Shown here: positions 1 to 11,012 of the stretch, piece by piece
Numbering within the stretch: the stretch's first letter is position 1
Layout: the number at the start of each line of letters is the position of its first letter
Assembly: GCA_033557685.1 (NCBI GenBank)
Contig: JAWQRN010000533.1
Span: 1 to 28,655 of the forward strand
From: Sperchopsis tessellata
Lineage: Eukaryota > Arthropoda > Insecta > Coleoptera > Hydrophilidae
Reading direction: 5' to 3'
Length of the DNA: 28,655 nt
Notes under the pieces: generated by a model
Told to the model about the DNA's origin: nothing
Database searches by the model: none
The model's input: the letters and a program-made list of their open reading frames with translations, nothing else
Program-made: the position numbers and the translations under genes

Positions 1-39
<39 letters not shown>

Positions 40-78
40 TATACATATATATACATATATATACATATATATACATAC
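1..78. repeat. (AT)n microsatellite with ATAC interruptions
   Basis: About 32 bases of pure AT dinucleotide are followed by several roughly 10-base units in which AT runs alternate with ATAC. The tract is cut by the window start, so its true length is unknown. It is a simple repeat with no sign of another function. Confidence 0.97.
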
Positions 79-2109
79 AATTAATAAAGACTTGAAACAA
101 CACAATCCCATTAGGCACCCTTTAAAATTGCTTTAAAAGCCGACCGTCACTTGTGGCTTGAATTTTTAACCAAAACGAAAAATGACAGATGGTCAACCAA
201 AGAAATCAAAGCAGTAAAAATCTCCATATACAGAGGCTATAAAATTCTAAAATGTCTGTAAAAAAGGTGGAAGGATCAGAAAGGCTAGTAACACCAAAAA
301 TATATTTTATATTAATTGCCAAGAAAATAAAGTAAGCACACCATGAAACAGTGACGGCTTAAGTGATACCTAGGTTATAAACCTATATTAAAAACTGGAA
401 AAAAAACCAAACTAGAGATAAATTATTATCAAGAAAATTTAGAAACAATATCATCCTCATGTTAAAAAATTTATTAAATTTTTAAAATGCCATAATGAAA
501 ATATAACTTTTATTTACTAATTTTATTGATTCATAGAATAATGAATACTGAATGAAGCAATCCAAAATGACAAGGAGATGTAGAAATACATTCTTGAAAA
601 TGCAATTGAGCTAACATAAACAAAAAAGGAGAGTGCAAAACCGGAAAGTGCATTAAAAACAGGCACAAGGAAGAAACAGAAATGAACCCATCCAAAAGAG
701 AAAACCATATTTGGTATTTAATTTTAATCCGGCTTTGGTTCCAGCAAAACAGATAAAATCACTGACAAGTCAATGTAAACGTTTAATATTGTTGCATCTT
801 CGCTCTCCCTGAATTTACAATAAGTGTGAACCAGCTGCCAATTTAGCTACATAATACTACATTCTAATCTTTGTACAATAGATGGAATACAATATTCTGA
901 AATATGTAACCATCTTTGTAGTAGATAAACAAAAGACCCTTGTTGGACAATCTTAGCTTGAGCATACTGTATATTAAATTTGAGGTCAACGTAGAGTTTA
1001 AGATCGATACTTACGGTTCAGTTCTATAACACTGCCAATTTGATAATGGTGTTACCCCAGAATGCGGCTCAGTTTGTCCAAAGTGGAACTATCATATTTG
1101 TAGCGCAGTGTTTGTCTTTACATTGCAGAGATAATGAAAACAACACCTACAGTAGGTATTCGGTGCGAGAGATGGTTCTGGCTGCTGCCATGAGGCTAGG
1201 AAAGGAGCGCAATAGTCGAAAAAAATATATGATCATGTGGGTATACAATGGCGTCACAAAGTACATACAAAAAATATTATTCTGACAACATGCTCCCTAA
1301 ATATATTAAAAAAATCGGCCGTTGAAGGCTTTTACCCTCCCGAAGATACAATGTTTGCATCAGTTGGCAAAAGAAAATGGCATGATTGTCTAGTGAAAAT
1401 AAAGAAGGACCTATAAATACATGTTGTGTTTATAGTGACACTCAAGCAGACACGTGGAATAGGGAAGTGAAGGTATTTAATAAATAAAGACAATATAAAA
1501 AGTTAAGAGGTATATTGAATCAAAAACATAGTCGAAACTGTATGCCAATTCATCAAACATGATACATAAATTAATAAAAACAGGACACAATATGACAATT
1601 TAAAAAATAACAGTTTTGACTATTAGGAGGAAGTACTTGAGTAGTAAATTGCCTTTCGTGAAAAGCTTGCTCAATTGTACAGGTCCGCTTTAAAATTCTA
1701 GGAACCATTGTCCAGGACCAACTTTATATCAAAACAGAGAATAAAATAGGATTGCAGGATCCTCAGCATGGAAGATAATCTTGATGGTAAGGTGCTTACC
1801 ATAATAATAATGCCCAATTGCAACAAAAGTGACTGGAAAAATTAAACGAGTTATAACTAATATGGACACTGCAGTAACTGATGACAAACGGAAAATGTAC
1901 ACTTTAAAACGATTAAGAAAATTACAGAAAGTTTACGATATTCCAATACAAGAAAATATTAGACAGTAATGTAGCTAGTAAACAAACATGCTTTATAAAA
2001 TTTCGATACCCTGAATATTTCAAATAAATTATGTCTAATATTTAAATTGGTTCTTGAAAAATATGGACAGAATAAATGGGCAGTGAGAACAATTTAAGAA
2101 CAGATCAGT
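79..2109. other. Non-coding AT-rich stretch, no gene seen
   Basis: I see no recognisable protein domain, RNA gene or transposon terminus here. The longest open frames, near 523-708 and 1040-1285, are short, lack family motifs and are what chance gives. The part at 1020-1250 is slightly less AT-rich than its surroundings but shows no motif I can name. Confidence 0.6.
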
Positions 2110-2670
2110 AAGAGTTCTTATAAAGCGTGACAGGTAACCTCGCTTAACTATAAATTCCGCGCCAACTACTCCTTAACATTGCATAAACAAAGACTTTTCT
2201 TCTAGTTTATTCTGGATCTAGGAGTGGACAGATTTGCGTGGACCTTATAGAAGTCCAGAAAGGTCTACTAAACCTGGCCCAGATTCTCCAGTGAGCCGAC
2301 CCAAACGTATATCCACGACAGCTCAGTTAACAACAACCTTCGGTAACGCGGACCCCATACTATCTGTTTTGCTTGATTTTGTAGTAGGCCAAAACGGTAT
2401 GTCAGAGTATCTCGTAGTGTATACAAGGATCTCTGAGTACACCTACAGCTTGCTATAAAAGTGACTGCTTCACACCTTTCAACCAAGTTAAACACTGCCC
2501 GAAGTTGTCTGCCGCGCACTCAGAAATTAAAATAGTATTGACAGTAACGCCCCGCTTAGTATTTAAAAGTTGACTAACCCTCTGCATACACCTACAACGA
2601 GATGTATACCTACGATCTCTTGATGTATACCTGTGCAGTGTAACAGGGCAACAAAAGGCCCACAAAGTAG
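2110..2670. other. GC-richer block of unknown origin
   Basis: This block is clearly less AT-rich than its flanks and is open for 60-80 codons in several frames on both strands (for example 2222-2458 plus and 2519-2268 minus). No frame gives a product I recognise. The short phrase ACACCTACA occurs twice inside it (about 2440 and 2588), each time close to copies of GTATAC, which suggests a small internal duplication. The best guess is an old repeat or retrocopy fragment. A conserved exon is less likely, because no frame carries clear splice sites at its edges. Confidence 0.35.
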
Positions 2671-3640
2671 AAACAATTTGAAATACTCTGATTCAAATAA
2701 CTGAAAAAAAAAATTAAATTAATTCTAAATAAGCGGATTTATTACAATATATTTGATACATCTAACTCAATCCTACCTTTATCATAGAATTTTATGAAGG
2801 ATATATTCGCCAAAGCTATTAGTTTAGTTTCGTTTATGGATGGCTCTTGAATCAAGGAACGGAAAGTATTATTACTTTTGTATGGGTTCAGAAAAAGCTA
2901 GAACAGCCCTACCTAATTAGGCATGTTTATCTCTGCTTACTTTGAGCTTTTTATGTTGAATGTTAACTCGAGGTTCATTCTGGCGGATAGAGAGGCTTTG
3001 ATAATTTGAAGCTGACTTAACTTGCCGAAATTGTTGTAGGCTGCTATAATTCCTTTAATTACATTAGGCTGGACCCTGTCATTAGTAATCCTGAAGCGTA
3101 GTACGTATCATTGTACGTGTTGGTGGGTTCTTCCAAATGCATCTCTCAAGAGAAGTTAGCAATCGGCAACAGCTTAAGATAACTGTGAGTATTATAACTG
3201 GACATCCAACTCTGTAATGCTGTAGTTATAAGAAGTAAACATTGTCAAAAATGCAGCAAAATTAGCCTCTATGCCTGAGTAAAAGATACCTTGCCAAATT
3301 GTATATACTTGCATGCAAAGGTTTTATAAATTGTATTATGAAGTTACTTATAAGGAAGATATATTCAGATAGTAAAAGTGATGTTTATTTACCTATTATT
3401 ACTAAACCTTAACTGCAAGTCAGATGCTTCCAGTGGGTTATGATATATTGCGTTGTCAACATTTGTAGAGTACTATTATGCTTCTTTTGTAATAAATAAA
3501 TATAAATAGGTTGTTCAATGAAACACCAGTCTTTTATATACTTTATTTTATTATGCCAAATTTTAAGGCACCTGTCTTATATTCAGGGTTACAACATGAG
3601 ATAAACAGTCGTAAAGTAAAGAAATGAAACAAAATTCTGT
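2671..3640. other. Non-coding stretch, nothing recognised
   Basis: Read on both strands, this stretch gives no domain, RNA gene, inverted repeat or simple repeat that I can support. Confidence 0.55.
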
Positions 3641-3912
3641 AGGAGGCTAATTAACAAATTTGAGAGCGACGGATCTCGGGTTCGAGGCCCAGATGTGGCT
3701 GGTTTTCTTCTGATTAGGGAAACGTCTTTAGTTACCTTTTAGAAAAAAACGTAAGAAGTGGGTCCTGTATTTTAAAGGTAAAATTGACATCACGTTTTCT
3801 TCAAAAAACCCAATTCTATTTTCAGAACTGGATACGGCAAAATACTCAGGTGTCATAGCCTAATCTCTGGCGGTTATGTTTGGTATCGAAAATAAACCAA
3901 CGTTAAATACAT
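3641..3912 (+). mobile_element. Eroded tRNA-derived SINE, copy 1
   Basis: This is a diverged relative of the SINE at 16352-16624. Shared blocks in the same order are the pol III B box (TCGGGTTCGAG, about 3676-3686), TGATTAGGGAAA near 3711, GTGGGTCCTGTATT near 3758, an ACTGGATACGGCAAAATAC block near 3828 and the 3' phrase ACGTTAAATA near 3900. The A box has decayed beyond confident recognition. The matching order over about 260 bases makes common descent secure. The 5' edge is estimated from the alignment. There is no coding capacity; such elements borrow the machinery of a partner LINE. Confidence 0.8.
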
Positions 3913-5816
3913 AGCTACGCATCTGTTAAAGTAATACCTTTCTATTGCAAGTGCAGGTTTATTAACTTTAATACAATTCATATTTTTAAGTGTGTCACTT
4001 TTAAAATCCTTGTTTTAGCACTAACCAGTTTTAAATTTAGTTTATAAAATATTGCGAACAAATATACCTTTCAAAATATATAACGGCCACCACATCTGTC
4101 GATTTTATCTGAATCATTCCAGTTGGCCTGCAGCTCAATACTGTGGCAAATTCGCTCTTCAGTTCCACTTGCAACATACACAAGCCGCCTGCATGTATTC
4201 GTCTGCAGTCTATCGAATCGGTAATAAAACTCTGCTTTTATGTCGATTGATCTACAGATCCGTCCTTGAATTCCAACAAAGTGGAAAAATGTGCTTACAC
4301 GTCAGGCAAAAATGACCGATCTTATTTTTAAATACTCCTTTTTGAGAGCTTTATAAATGTAATGGTATGTTTCTGGTATTTTATTTCCGAGCCCTTATGG
4401 GTATTAATAACAGAAAATGTTAGGTCTTCAATAATCTAACCAAATCGCAAGGCCAGAAATTTCGACTCGAACAGAAGAATTTGAGACCTGCAGCAACCCG
4501 CGCCTTTAGTCGGTGTATGTCTTTTCACGAACTGCAAGCGGACTGTATGGAATGGGAATTAAGTATACCAGATCACGTCTTCTTTTGCGTTATAATAGTA
4601 GCTTAAGATGTGCAATCTGATTATGTATTGTTTTTGACGATAAATTGCCTTCTTTATTTACTTCAATAAAGACTTAAGAAGTAAATCAGAAATTATGTCC
4701 CATCACAATTTAATTTATTGACTATTATTTTGAACTATTGTAGTAATACTGAAATTTTTCAATTCTATCAAAATTAATTAGTTTTACTTATAACTAAATA
4801 ATAATTCCCATGGTGTAACAGAAGCAGATATACCAATTAAAAATCGGATCGTCAAGCTAACATAAAGTGCAAAACGAATTCAGCTGCAGACACCCTAAAT
4901 TCTTAGTGCATATTTTACGTGCTTTCGAAGGAAAGAAATAACGTATTTATGAATAAAACCTCCGCTACAATTTAAATTTTATATTAAACTATGCACTCAG
5001 TATCGTGGAGCATATTTCAAAACATTACCTTTGTGTTATTAAGTATCAATAAATGTGTTTACAATTGAACGTAATTGGATGATACATATTTTATGGTATT
5101 ATTATGTTACATGTCAAACCATAAAGAGATAATTGTTGAAGCATTGTTGCTCCGACTGAATTATTTAATCACTCGTATAGTACACGTAGGTGTTTAGTAT
5201 ATAAAGCTGAGAATGCTTTATGCTATTATTCTTATAATAGCACATGAGGGAATTCCATTGCTCGATTTGATTTTTAAAGTTATGCAATTACAAAACAGAA
5301 TACCACGGTTTCACCTATCACTTTTGATATTCGTATTTCCTACTTTTAATAATATAAAAAAGAATTTATCTTGCATTACCATCCATTTTAATGCGTCTTT
5401 GCAAAATACATAAATCCCTATTAGTAACGGTTTATTTCCTCCGCTTATTATATACGCATCGAGCAACAACGAGGCAACTGATTTTAAGAAAACTTAATAT
5501 GATATTTGGCAAATTATAATACGAACATATAATGCGCAATATACACAACTGGCGAATAACATTCAGTATGTGTACATAGTTTAGACGTCTTTATTCTTAT
5601 GAATTTATTAAATTTGTAGAATTTTTATTTTTAATCTTCAACAATAGTAACGGGATATTAAGCAATCTAGTAGTAGTTATATTACCTGTATGTGGTTGTT
5701 ATATAAGAGGAATTATCAATCCACAATTCCCTATGCCGATTTTTTTTATTTGAATTTTATGAATTAAGTAGATTAAATTAATTTACCTAAATAGATTTGG
5801 CATTAATCTGTAGAAG
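3913..5816. other. Non-coding stretch, no gene seen
   Basis: An 87-codon open frame at 4052-4315 lies in a modestly GC-richer patch (about 4080-4570). It has no recognisable domain and begins at a non-ATG codon, so I do not call it a gene. The remainder is AT-rich with no supported feature. Confidence 0.55.
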
Positions 5817-5950
5817 AAATTTTCTTTAAAAACATCCTTGCGCTAACTGCTATGTTAGACAGGTGCTTAGCTCTCGTATATGGCTTATATAAGATATTTA
5901 GTTCATATGGACGAAGCCCAATAGTATATTATACGAGGGCTGAGCTGCAT
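5817..5950 (+). repeat. Hairpin repeat, copy A (inverted relative at 26.6 kb)
   Basis: This unit matches the reverse complement of 26620-26757 along its length, including GTTAGACAGGTG, CTCGTATATGGCTTA, TTAGTTCATATGGACGAAGC and GAGCTGCAT. The arms GCTTAGCTCTCGTATA (5865-5880) and TATACGAGGGCTGAGC (5930-5945) pair over 16 positions, counting two or three G-T wobbles. An inner GGCTT/AAGCC pair (5882-5886, 5914-5918) and an outer CTATG/CATAG pair (5850-5854, 5948-5952) extend the fold. Similarity to the other copy stops at GAGCTGCAT, just where that copy enters hammerhead stem I, so copy A lacks the ribozyme. It is a dispersed, structured, probably transcribed repeat of unknown family. Confidence 0.8.
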
Positions 5951-6156
5951 AGATAGTATAAATAAAATACATAGGTATTAATATCTATTATTATTTAAAC
6001 TTTAAAAAAATTTATATATTGCATAATGCTACTGTAAATAAAAATAAACGATTAAGTTCTGATGAATAACAATAATTTACTAGTCCCTGATTTATCGCTC
6101 TTCCAATACTAATTTAATAATAAATTAAAGTATCAACTTTCAAACAGACAAATTCA

Positions 6157-7714
6157 ACTGAGTAGAAATTTTCTGGCAGCAAAATATCACATACCCATGT
6201 AGAAATATGCTCAACAAATAATTTAACCAAGTATTGTTAATTTTCTTTGCTACTTTAGCAAGTTATTGGTTACTTTTGCCTAGCATATTTTGTGGGTTTT
6301 GTTTAAGTACTTCGTGCTGCAACAGCCATTAAAATATGTAAAGTAGCAAACATTTTATGTTGCTAAAATAAGATTTTGCTGATTTAAATATGTATATGGT
6401 TTCGTAGCCAAATATTACTATAGCATCGGTTTAGCAAAGAAATAGTTGATAGTATGATTAGAAAAACCAGTTTCTGTAGGAAAACATAACGTTGTAGCTG
6501 ATTACATATTACTTGTTAAATTAATAAGAGAGTAGTTTTTTTTGCGTTATCAAGAATATTACTATGGCATTTACATACCAAAAAAAAAAAATTAGCAACT
6601 ATAACAAATCCATCATGTTACTTGGACAACATAATGCTAAGATTCATTTTCTATAGGAATTGTTGGATTAGCTAGGTAACAATGTGACTACGTTAACTAA
6701 AATATTGCTAATGCATTGTTTGCATAACGACAAAATTATAATATTTCTTGGATAATATAACGATTTAACTGATTTAACTACTGTACATGATTTGTTGGTT
6801 TAGCAATGGTGAAGTATGTCTGATTTAATCTACAGTTTTTTATTGCCATGAAATAATAAATAAGTTTATGTAAATTACCAAAATTGTGTTCGTTCTTAGT
6901 ATGACTATATTGGACGAAAGATGAGAAATACTGATAAGGCAATAGATCATAGAGAGCATAGAGATAAGAAGTAAGTAAGTATGTTGGACTATAGTCAAGT
7001 TCGGGGTATGAGAGTCCTTTAGATTTCTAATACATATTATAGTTTTACATTTAATATGACCGTTTAGTTATGGCAACAGAATATCCTGTATTCACAACTG
7101 AAATGTATGGCTGTTTTATCTTAGTGACCAATCAAATGTATGTTTTGTTATAGATAAATAAATTATGATGTGTAATGTTATATATCGTTTCTTTAGCAAA
7201 AACAGCTTGTCACGATAACGCAATAAATAGTAGAAGTCAGTGAAAATATCTTAGATGGTTATCTTTATTTTATATTTTTCTGTTTAACTTACCAGTTCTC
7301 ATAGAAACAAATAATTAATAAATATAACAGAATAATTTTGTTAGGGAAGCATAATATCATGTGAAAGTAACATAATAGAACTTCTATAATAAATAATCAC
7401 TTCCTTTCAAAATAAGAACTTGGTTGCGATAACAATTAATAACTTTGGTAGATAATGACAGTTAAATTAACAAAGTTCGCTGTAATATTTATTAATAAAT
7501 ATCAGCTGTTAAAAGAAACTCTCTGAAATTTTAACAATATATTAGTTGGTTATTTTTATCAAAATATTAATATTTAAGTGTACCAGCAAAGAATTTTATT
7601 AAAAATTGCTTTGCCGTTTCAGCAAAAAAAGTTACTATCACTAAATGAAACATATTTTACTGTTAAAGAAGCCAATATTTCGCTGGAGTTGCCAACAATT
7701 TTTTTGAGTGTAAC
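6157..7714. mobile_element. Candidate TIR element rich in TAGCAA/TTGCTA
   Basis: The left end reads ACTGAGTAGAAATTTTCTGGCA and the reverse complement of the right end (7691-7714) reads ACACTCAAAAAAATTGTTGGCA after GTT. After a short insertion both continue into GC-AAATAT. This makes an imperfect terminal inverted repeat. In between, TAGCAA or its complement occurs nine times in about 950 bases (6247, 6256, 6344, 6360, 6432, 6593, 6715, 6801, 7194), where I would expect fewer than one from base composition. No transposase frame survives. It could be a non-autonomous DNA transposon with subterminal-type repeats or a degenerate tandem array. The boundaries are tentative. Confidence 0.4.
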
Positions 7715-9783
7715 AACCTATGAAGTTTCATGCACTTGACGATTATAAATGGCATAGCCAAGACGACGTTTACAAAAATTTAATCGGAGATAGATATCTA
7801 TCTGCAAGTTTATATTAGTTCGACCTTTTAGACAGAGACACCTAGTGCACGAGTAGAGTAATCGAACCCGCGAATATAATTTTTTGTATTTTTTTTTCTA
7901 TTGTCTTGAGTAGAGTTTTTATGTATAACTATTATGAGGGTTTATGATTTTTATAATTATTAAAGATTTAGACATGTGCTATGGAATATCCTTCAATTAG
8001 TCATGAGTAATCAACCCAAATCATATAACTTGTGATCACTGGAACGTAGTTAAAATCTGAAGTGCATACACCAGTTGCGTGCCTCTTTCAGCATGATTTT
8101 GTTTTTGAAATCAAAGCGGTCAAAATATATGTCATCGTTGATGCCTATGCGAAGTTTTAACACTTTTACTTATGTGTATAATAAATATTCTGTGACTTCT
8201 AATTTTCAAAGTTATGTGGAAAGGACAAGGTGTGGCATTTATAAAACTTGATTTAAAATAACATAGTTAGTGAATGTGAATACAGATTTGGTATGGGTTA
8301 ACAGAAATAAGTATTTTTGCTATTACTATAGCTAAATTTTTTTCAAATAGGGAATCCTGTAGCTATCAGTGTTGGTTCATGTAGCGAATTTAAATTTTTA
8401 AATATTCATATTAGTTTACAAGTTACTGTTATACAATGGAACTCATTTATTTGAAAAGACATTTTAATTCTATTTGATTGATGATCTAGGCATACTACGG
8501 ATATTTTCCTGAAAGTGCAGCAGGTAGGGCTGGTTTCTCAATGCCATTTAAACACTGCACCGCTCAAGTTGTCTCCTTGAATATTGAAGAAAATGAATAT
8601 TCCAGCAATCTTATAGAATTCCTTTTGCACTGAACAAAGAAAGTTTCTTTTAAAATCGACGGAAAGACGTGCGTAAAAAGTTCCCTAGAGACTTCAAATG
8701 CCCATTATGTTTACACGTAAACGAGAAGCGCTTTGCCTTTATACTATCTCAGTGAATAGTTCTTATTAAATCATAGTCTTTACATTTAGCATGCTACACG
8801 TCTTAGTAAATAGCATTTCAAGTGAAACATTACCTGATAAATGTTTAATTTTGATCACATCACTGTTTTAAGCTCTAAGTCGCTGTAAGGAATATCTGAC
8901 AGAAACGACATAATTTACATCCAATATTAAGTTAAACAGCTTTGCGACAGTGACAGTGAAACAAAGACATCTAGTTCCATCTTATTTTATGATTTCGATA
9001 ATATTTGATATCATATTTAGAAGTTTTAAAATCAAGCAGCTGCATAAAATAAGAACATAAAAATTTTTCTAGTATATTTACCTAAACAATAATTCGTTTC
9101 CATATATAAAAATCTCAATTTATTAGTCTGCAAGATAATAAAATATAAACTCACGTGAATTATGCATCTATATAGGTATACTGGTCACGGCGTTTTATAC
9201 CTTGGACGAGAATGTATTTGTGTAAAATCTGCTCCCGCATACATTATCCCTTTGTACTTCTTTTACTTCCTTCATGATAGTTCTCTCACATTTTCTTGTA
9301 TTTCTGGAGTTGTGGTCTACGAATATTACTCCCACCTCTCTTATTCATTATATATATATATATATTGATCATATGTAAACTACCTTATCACTTTCGTCAA
9401 TTGTCATTAATTGTTTATTTCCTTCATTTCTAGTGAATATCAAATATAGTTTGTTCTTGTTTTACTACAAATGTTATGTAAACAATCATTATAAACTTCA
9501 TTAACTTTATTTAATTCATCTCACTGCAATTGTTTCTACGCTCAATCACACTCTTGGCACTTTTATTTAATACAAAATGTTTGTTGTTATCATTACTCAA
9601 CTTGTTCTCCCTTTATCTTAGAAGTAAATTTTTCTGATTATATTTGTGTCAATCTTTATATAATATATCTTGAAAAAAGCGCGACTTCAGATTATATTAA
9701 TCCTCTAAAAATAACGCGTCCTATAAAATACAAAACTTCGAGACGTAAAGTCAGAAATCGATAGGTATATTTAAAACTACTAC
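7715..9783. other. Non-coding stretch, no gene seen
   Basis: No protein family, RNA gene or clear repeat is visible. A short (AT)n run sits at 9349-9365. A 68-codon open frame at 9162-9368 runs into that AT tract and is not a credible gene. Confidence 0.55.
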
Positions 9784-10057
9784 TACAGTATTGAGCAAAT
9801 TAATGTTCACATTGAGCATTTCTTTATTTTTAAGATGGCAGCACTGCTGCTACAATTTTGACAGATGCTTGTATACAGACATAACCTGTCATTCTGCAAT
9901 AAGTTTTTGGCAATATCAGTCGTTTTGCCTGTTACTTTCACTGAGTTAAACGTATTTTTGTGGATTTGTGAAAAATATTACATTTTGGTTGATTTTTCGT
10001 GTTTGTTGGCATACTGGATATTACGCCAAGAAATATAGGAAAAACAAGTTCACATCC

Positions 10058-10914
10058 ATGACGGAAAGAGATATTGCTAGTGAGTGTTCCTTGAGTTTTG
10101 GAGCTGTAAACAAGATAATCAAACAAAAAAGGGAGACTGGACTGGAAGTTCAACGGATGGGGAAATGTGAAAGAAAAAGGAAGGCTGGACTTGCAGTTCA
10201 ACGGATGTGGAAATGTGGAAGAAAAAGGAAAACAACTCCTAGAGATTAATCTTTTCTTTTGAGAAATAGCAAAGTGAACCCTAAACAGAAAAGCTATGAT
10301 CTTCAGCAACATTTAGAAAAGTCTGGAGTGAAAAATTCTCGGCTCTACAATTCGTAGACGCCTTTTAGATGGACTAAGAAAAGCAGTAAGACCTCAACAA
10401 AAGGACGGAGGCTATGATGAAAAAATGACTGACTTACGCCAAAAAATGTGCTCAAATATCCAGTGAAAAAGATGATTTGGGACTATTTTTCATATGTGGG
10501 AACAGGAAAACTTATACCCATCGAAGGCAATGAAAAATATAAAGCAATGTTAGAAACATGTTTGTCCAGAGAAATGGAAATAATTTAAGCAGTTGGCGAA
10601 CCAATCTTCCAGCAATATACATAACTTTGTCATGTTTCCAAGTAGATGTTGAAATATTTCAAGAACAAAAAGACGACTCTTCTAGATTGGCCTGAAAACT
10701 CACCAGATCTTAATCCCATTTAGAACTTGTTGTCTATAGGCAACGCCAGATTGCTTAATATGGATTGTACAACAAAGGTTAAGATGATTGAAGCAGTAAT
10801 TCAGGTGTGGTTTAAAGATGATAAAATCAAAGAGAATTGCAAAAAATTAATTGACTCTATGTCAAATCGATTTGAAGCCGTAATACAAGCCATATCTCCT
10901 ATTGAATTACATTA
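10058..10914 (+). pseudogene. Tc1-like transposase pseudogene
   Basis: A Tc1 transposase binds the terminal repeats through an N-terminal paired-like helix-turn-helix region and cuts with a DDE catalytic triad. Seen here in order: helix-turn-helix MTERDIASECSLSFG from 10058; a basic linker ending GRKRKTTPRD; RNSKVNPKQKSYDLQ; STIRRRLLDGLRK; then MIWDYFSYVGTGKL; FQQ; and WPENSPDLNPI. Lesions include an in-frame stop at 10247, a frameshift near 10340 that shifts STIRRR by one base, further stops, and a deletion of tens of codons between about 10400 and 10472. That deletion removes the region holding the first catalytic Asp. The second Asp (FQQD in the family) is Tyr at 10616, and the catalytic Glu after DLNPI is TAG at 10721. 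The span equals about 286 codons against roughly 340 in the family. It is certainly non-functional. Confidence 0.93.
10137..10232 (+). repeat. 48-bp in-frame tandem duplication in the transposase linker
   Basis: Two 48-base units (10137-10184 and 10185-10232) differ at six positions. Each encodes 16 residues of the form GL-VQRM-KC-RKRK, so the basic GRKR/nuclear-localisation-like linker that follows the DNA-binding domain is present twice. Tc1-like proteins normally have it once. The 48-base length keeps frame. Confidence 0.9.
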
Positions 10915-11012
10915 AAAGATATATAAACTAGTACTGTATATATATATTTTTTTTGTTTTCTTTCAATAAACGATATTTAACATAAATCTGCCTGTCCCTG
11001 CACAATACTGTA

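Larger units (their letters stand above)
9784..11012 (+). mobile_element. Tc1-like DNA transposon, nearly full length, inactive
   Basis: The left terminus is TA followed by CAGTATTGAGCA (from 9786), and the right terminus is the inverted form, TGCACAATACTG followed by TA (to 11012). The two ends agree at 11 of 12 positions and are flanked by TA, the target dinucleotide duplicated by the Tc1/mariner superfamily. The 1.23 kb length is slightly short for a Tc1-like element, in keeping with an internal deletion in the transposase. Between the ends lies a broken transposase on the plus strand. The inverted repeats seem to be only about 12 bases long, or are decayed further in. Confidence 0.88.

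Noticed and set aside
4052..4315. 87-codon open frame as a gene
   Set aside because: Non-ATG start, no domain, no neighbouring exon or signal; the length is attainable by chance.
7855..7875. B-box-like GGGTTCGATT on the minus strand as a tRNA gene or SINE
   Set aside because: No A box lies at the right distance and no cloverleaf or shared SINE body is present.
9938..10312. 124-codon open frame on the minus strand
   Set aside because: It lies opposite the Tc1 transposase remnant, and its repeated FPFSSTFPHPLN-type phrase is just the antisense of the 48-bp duplication.
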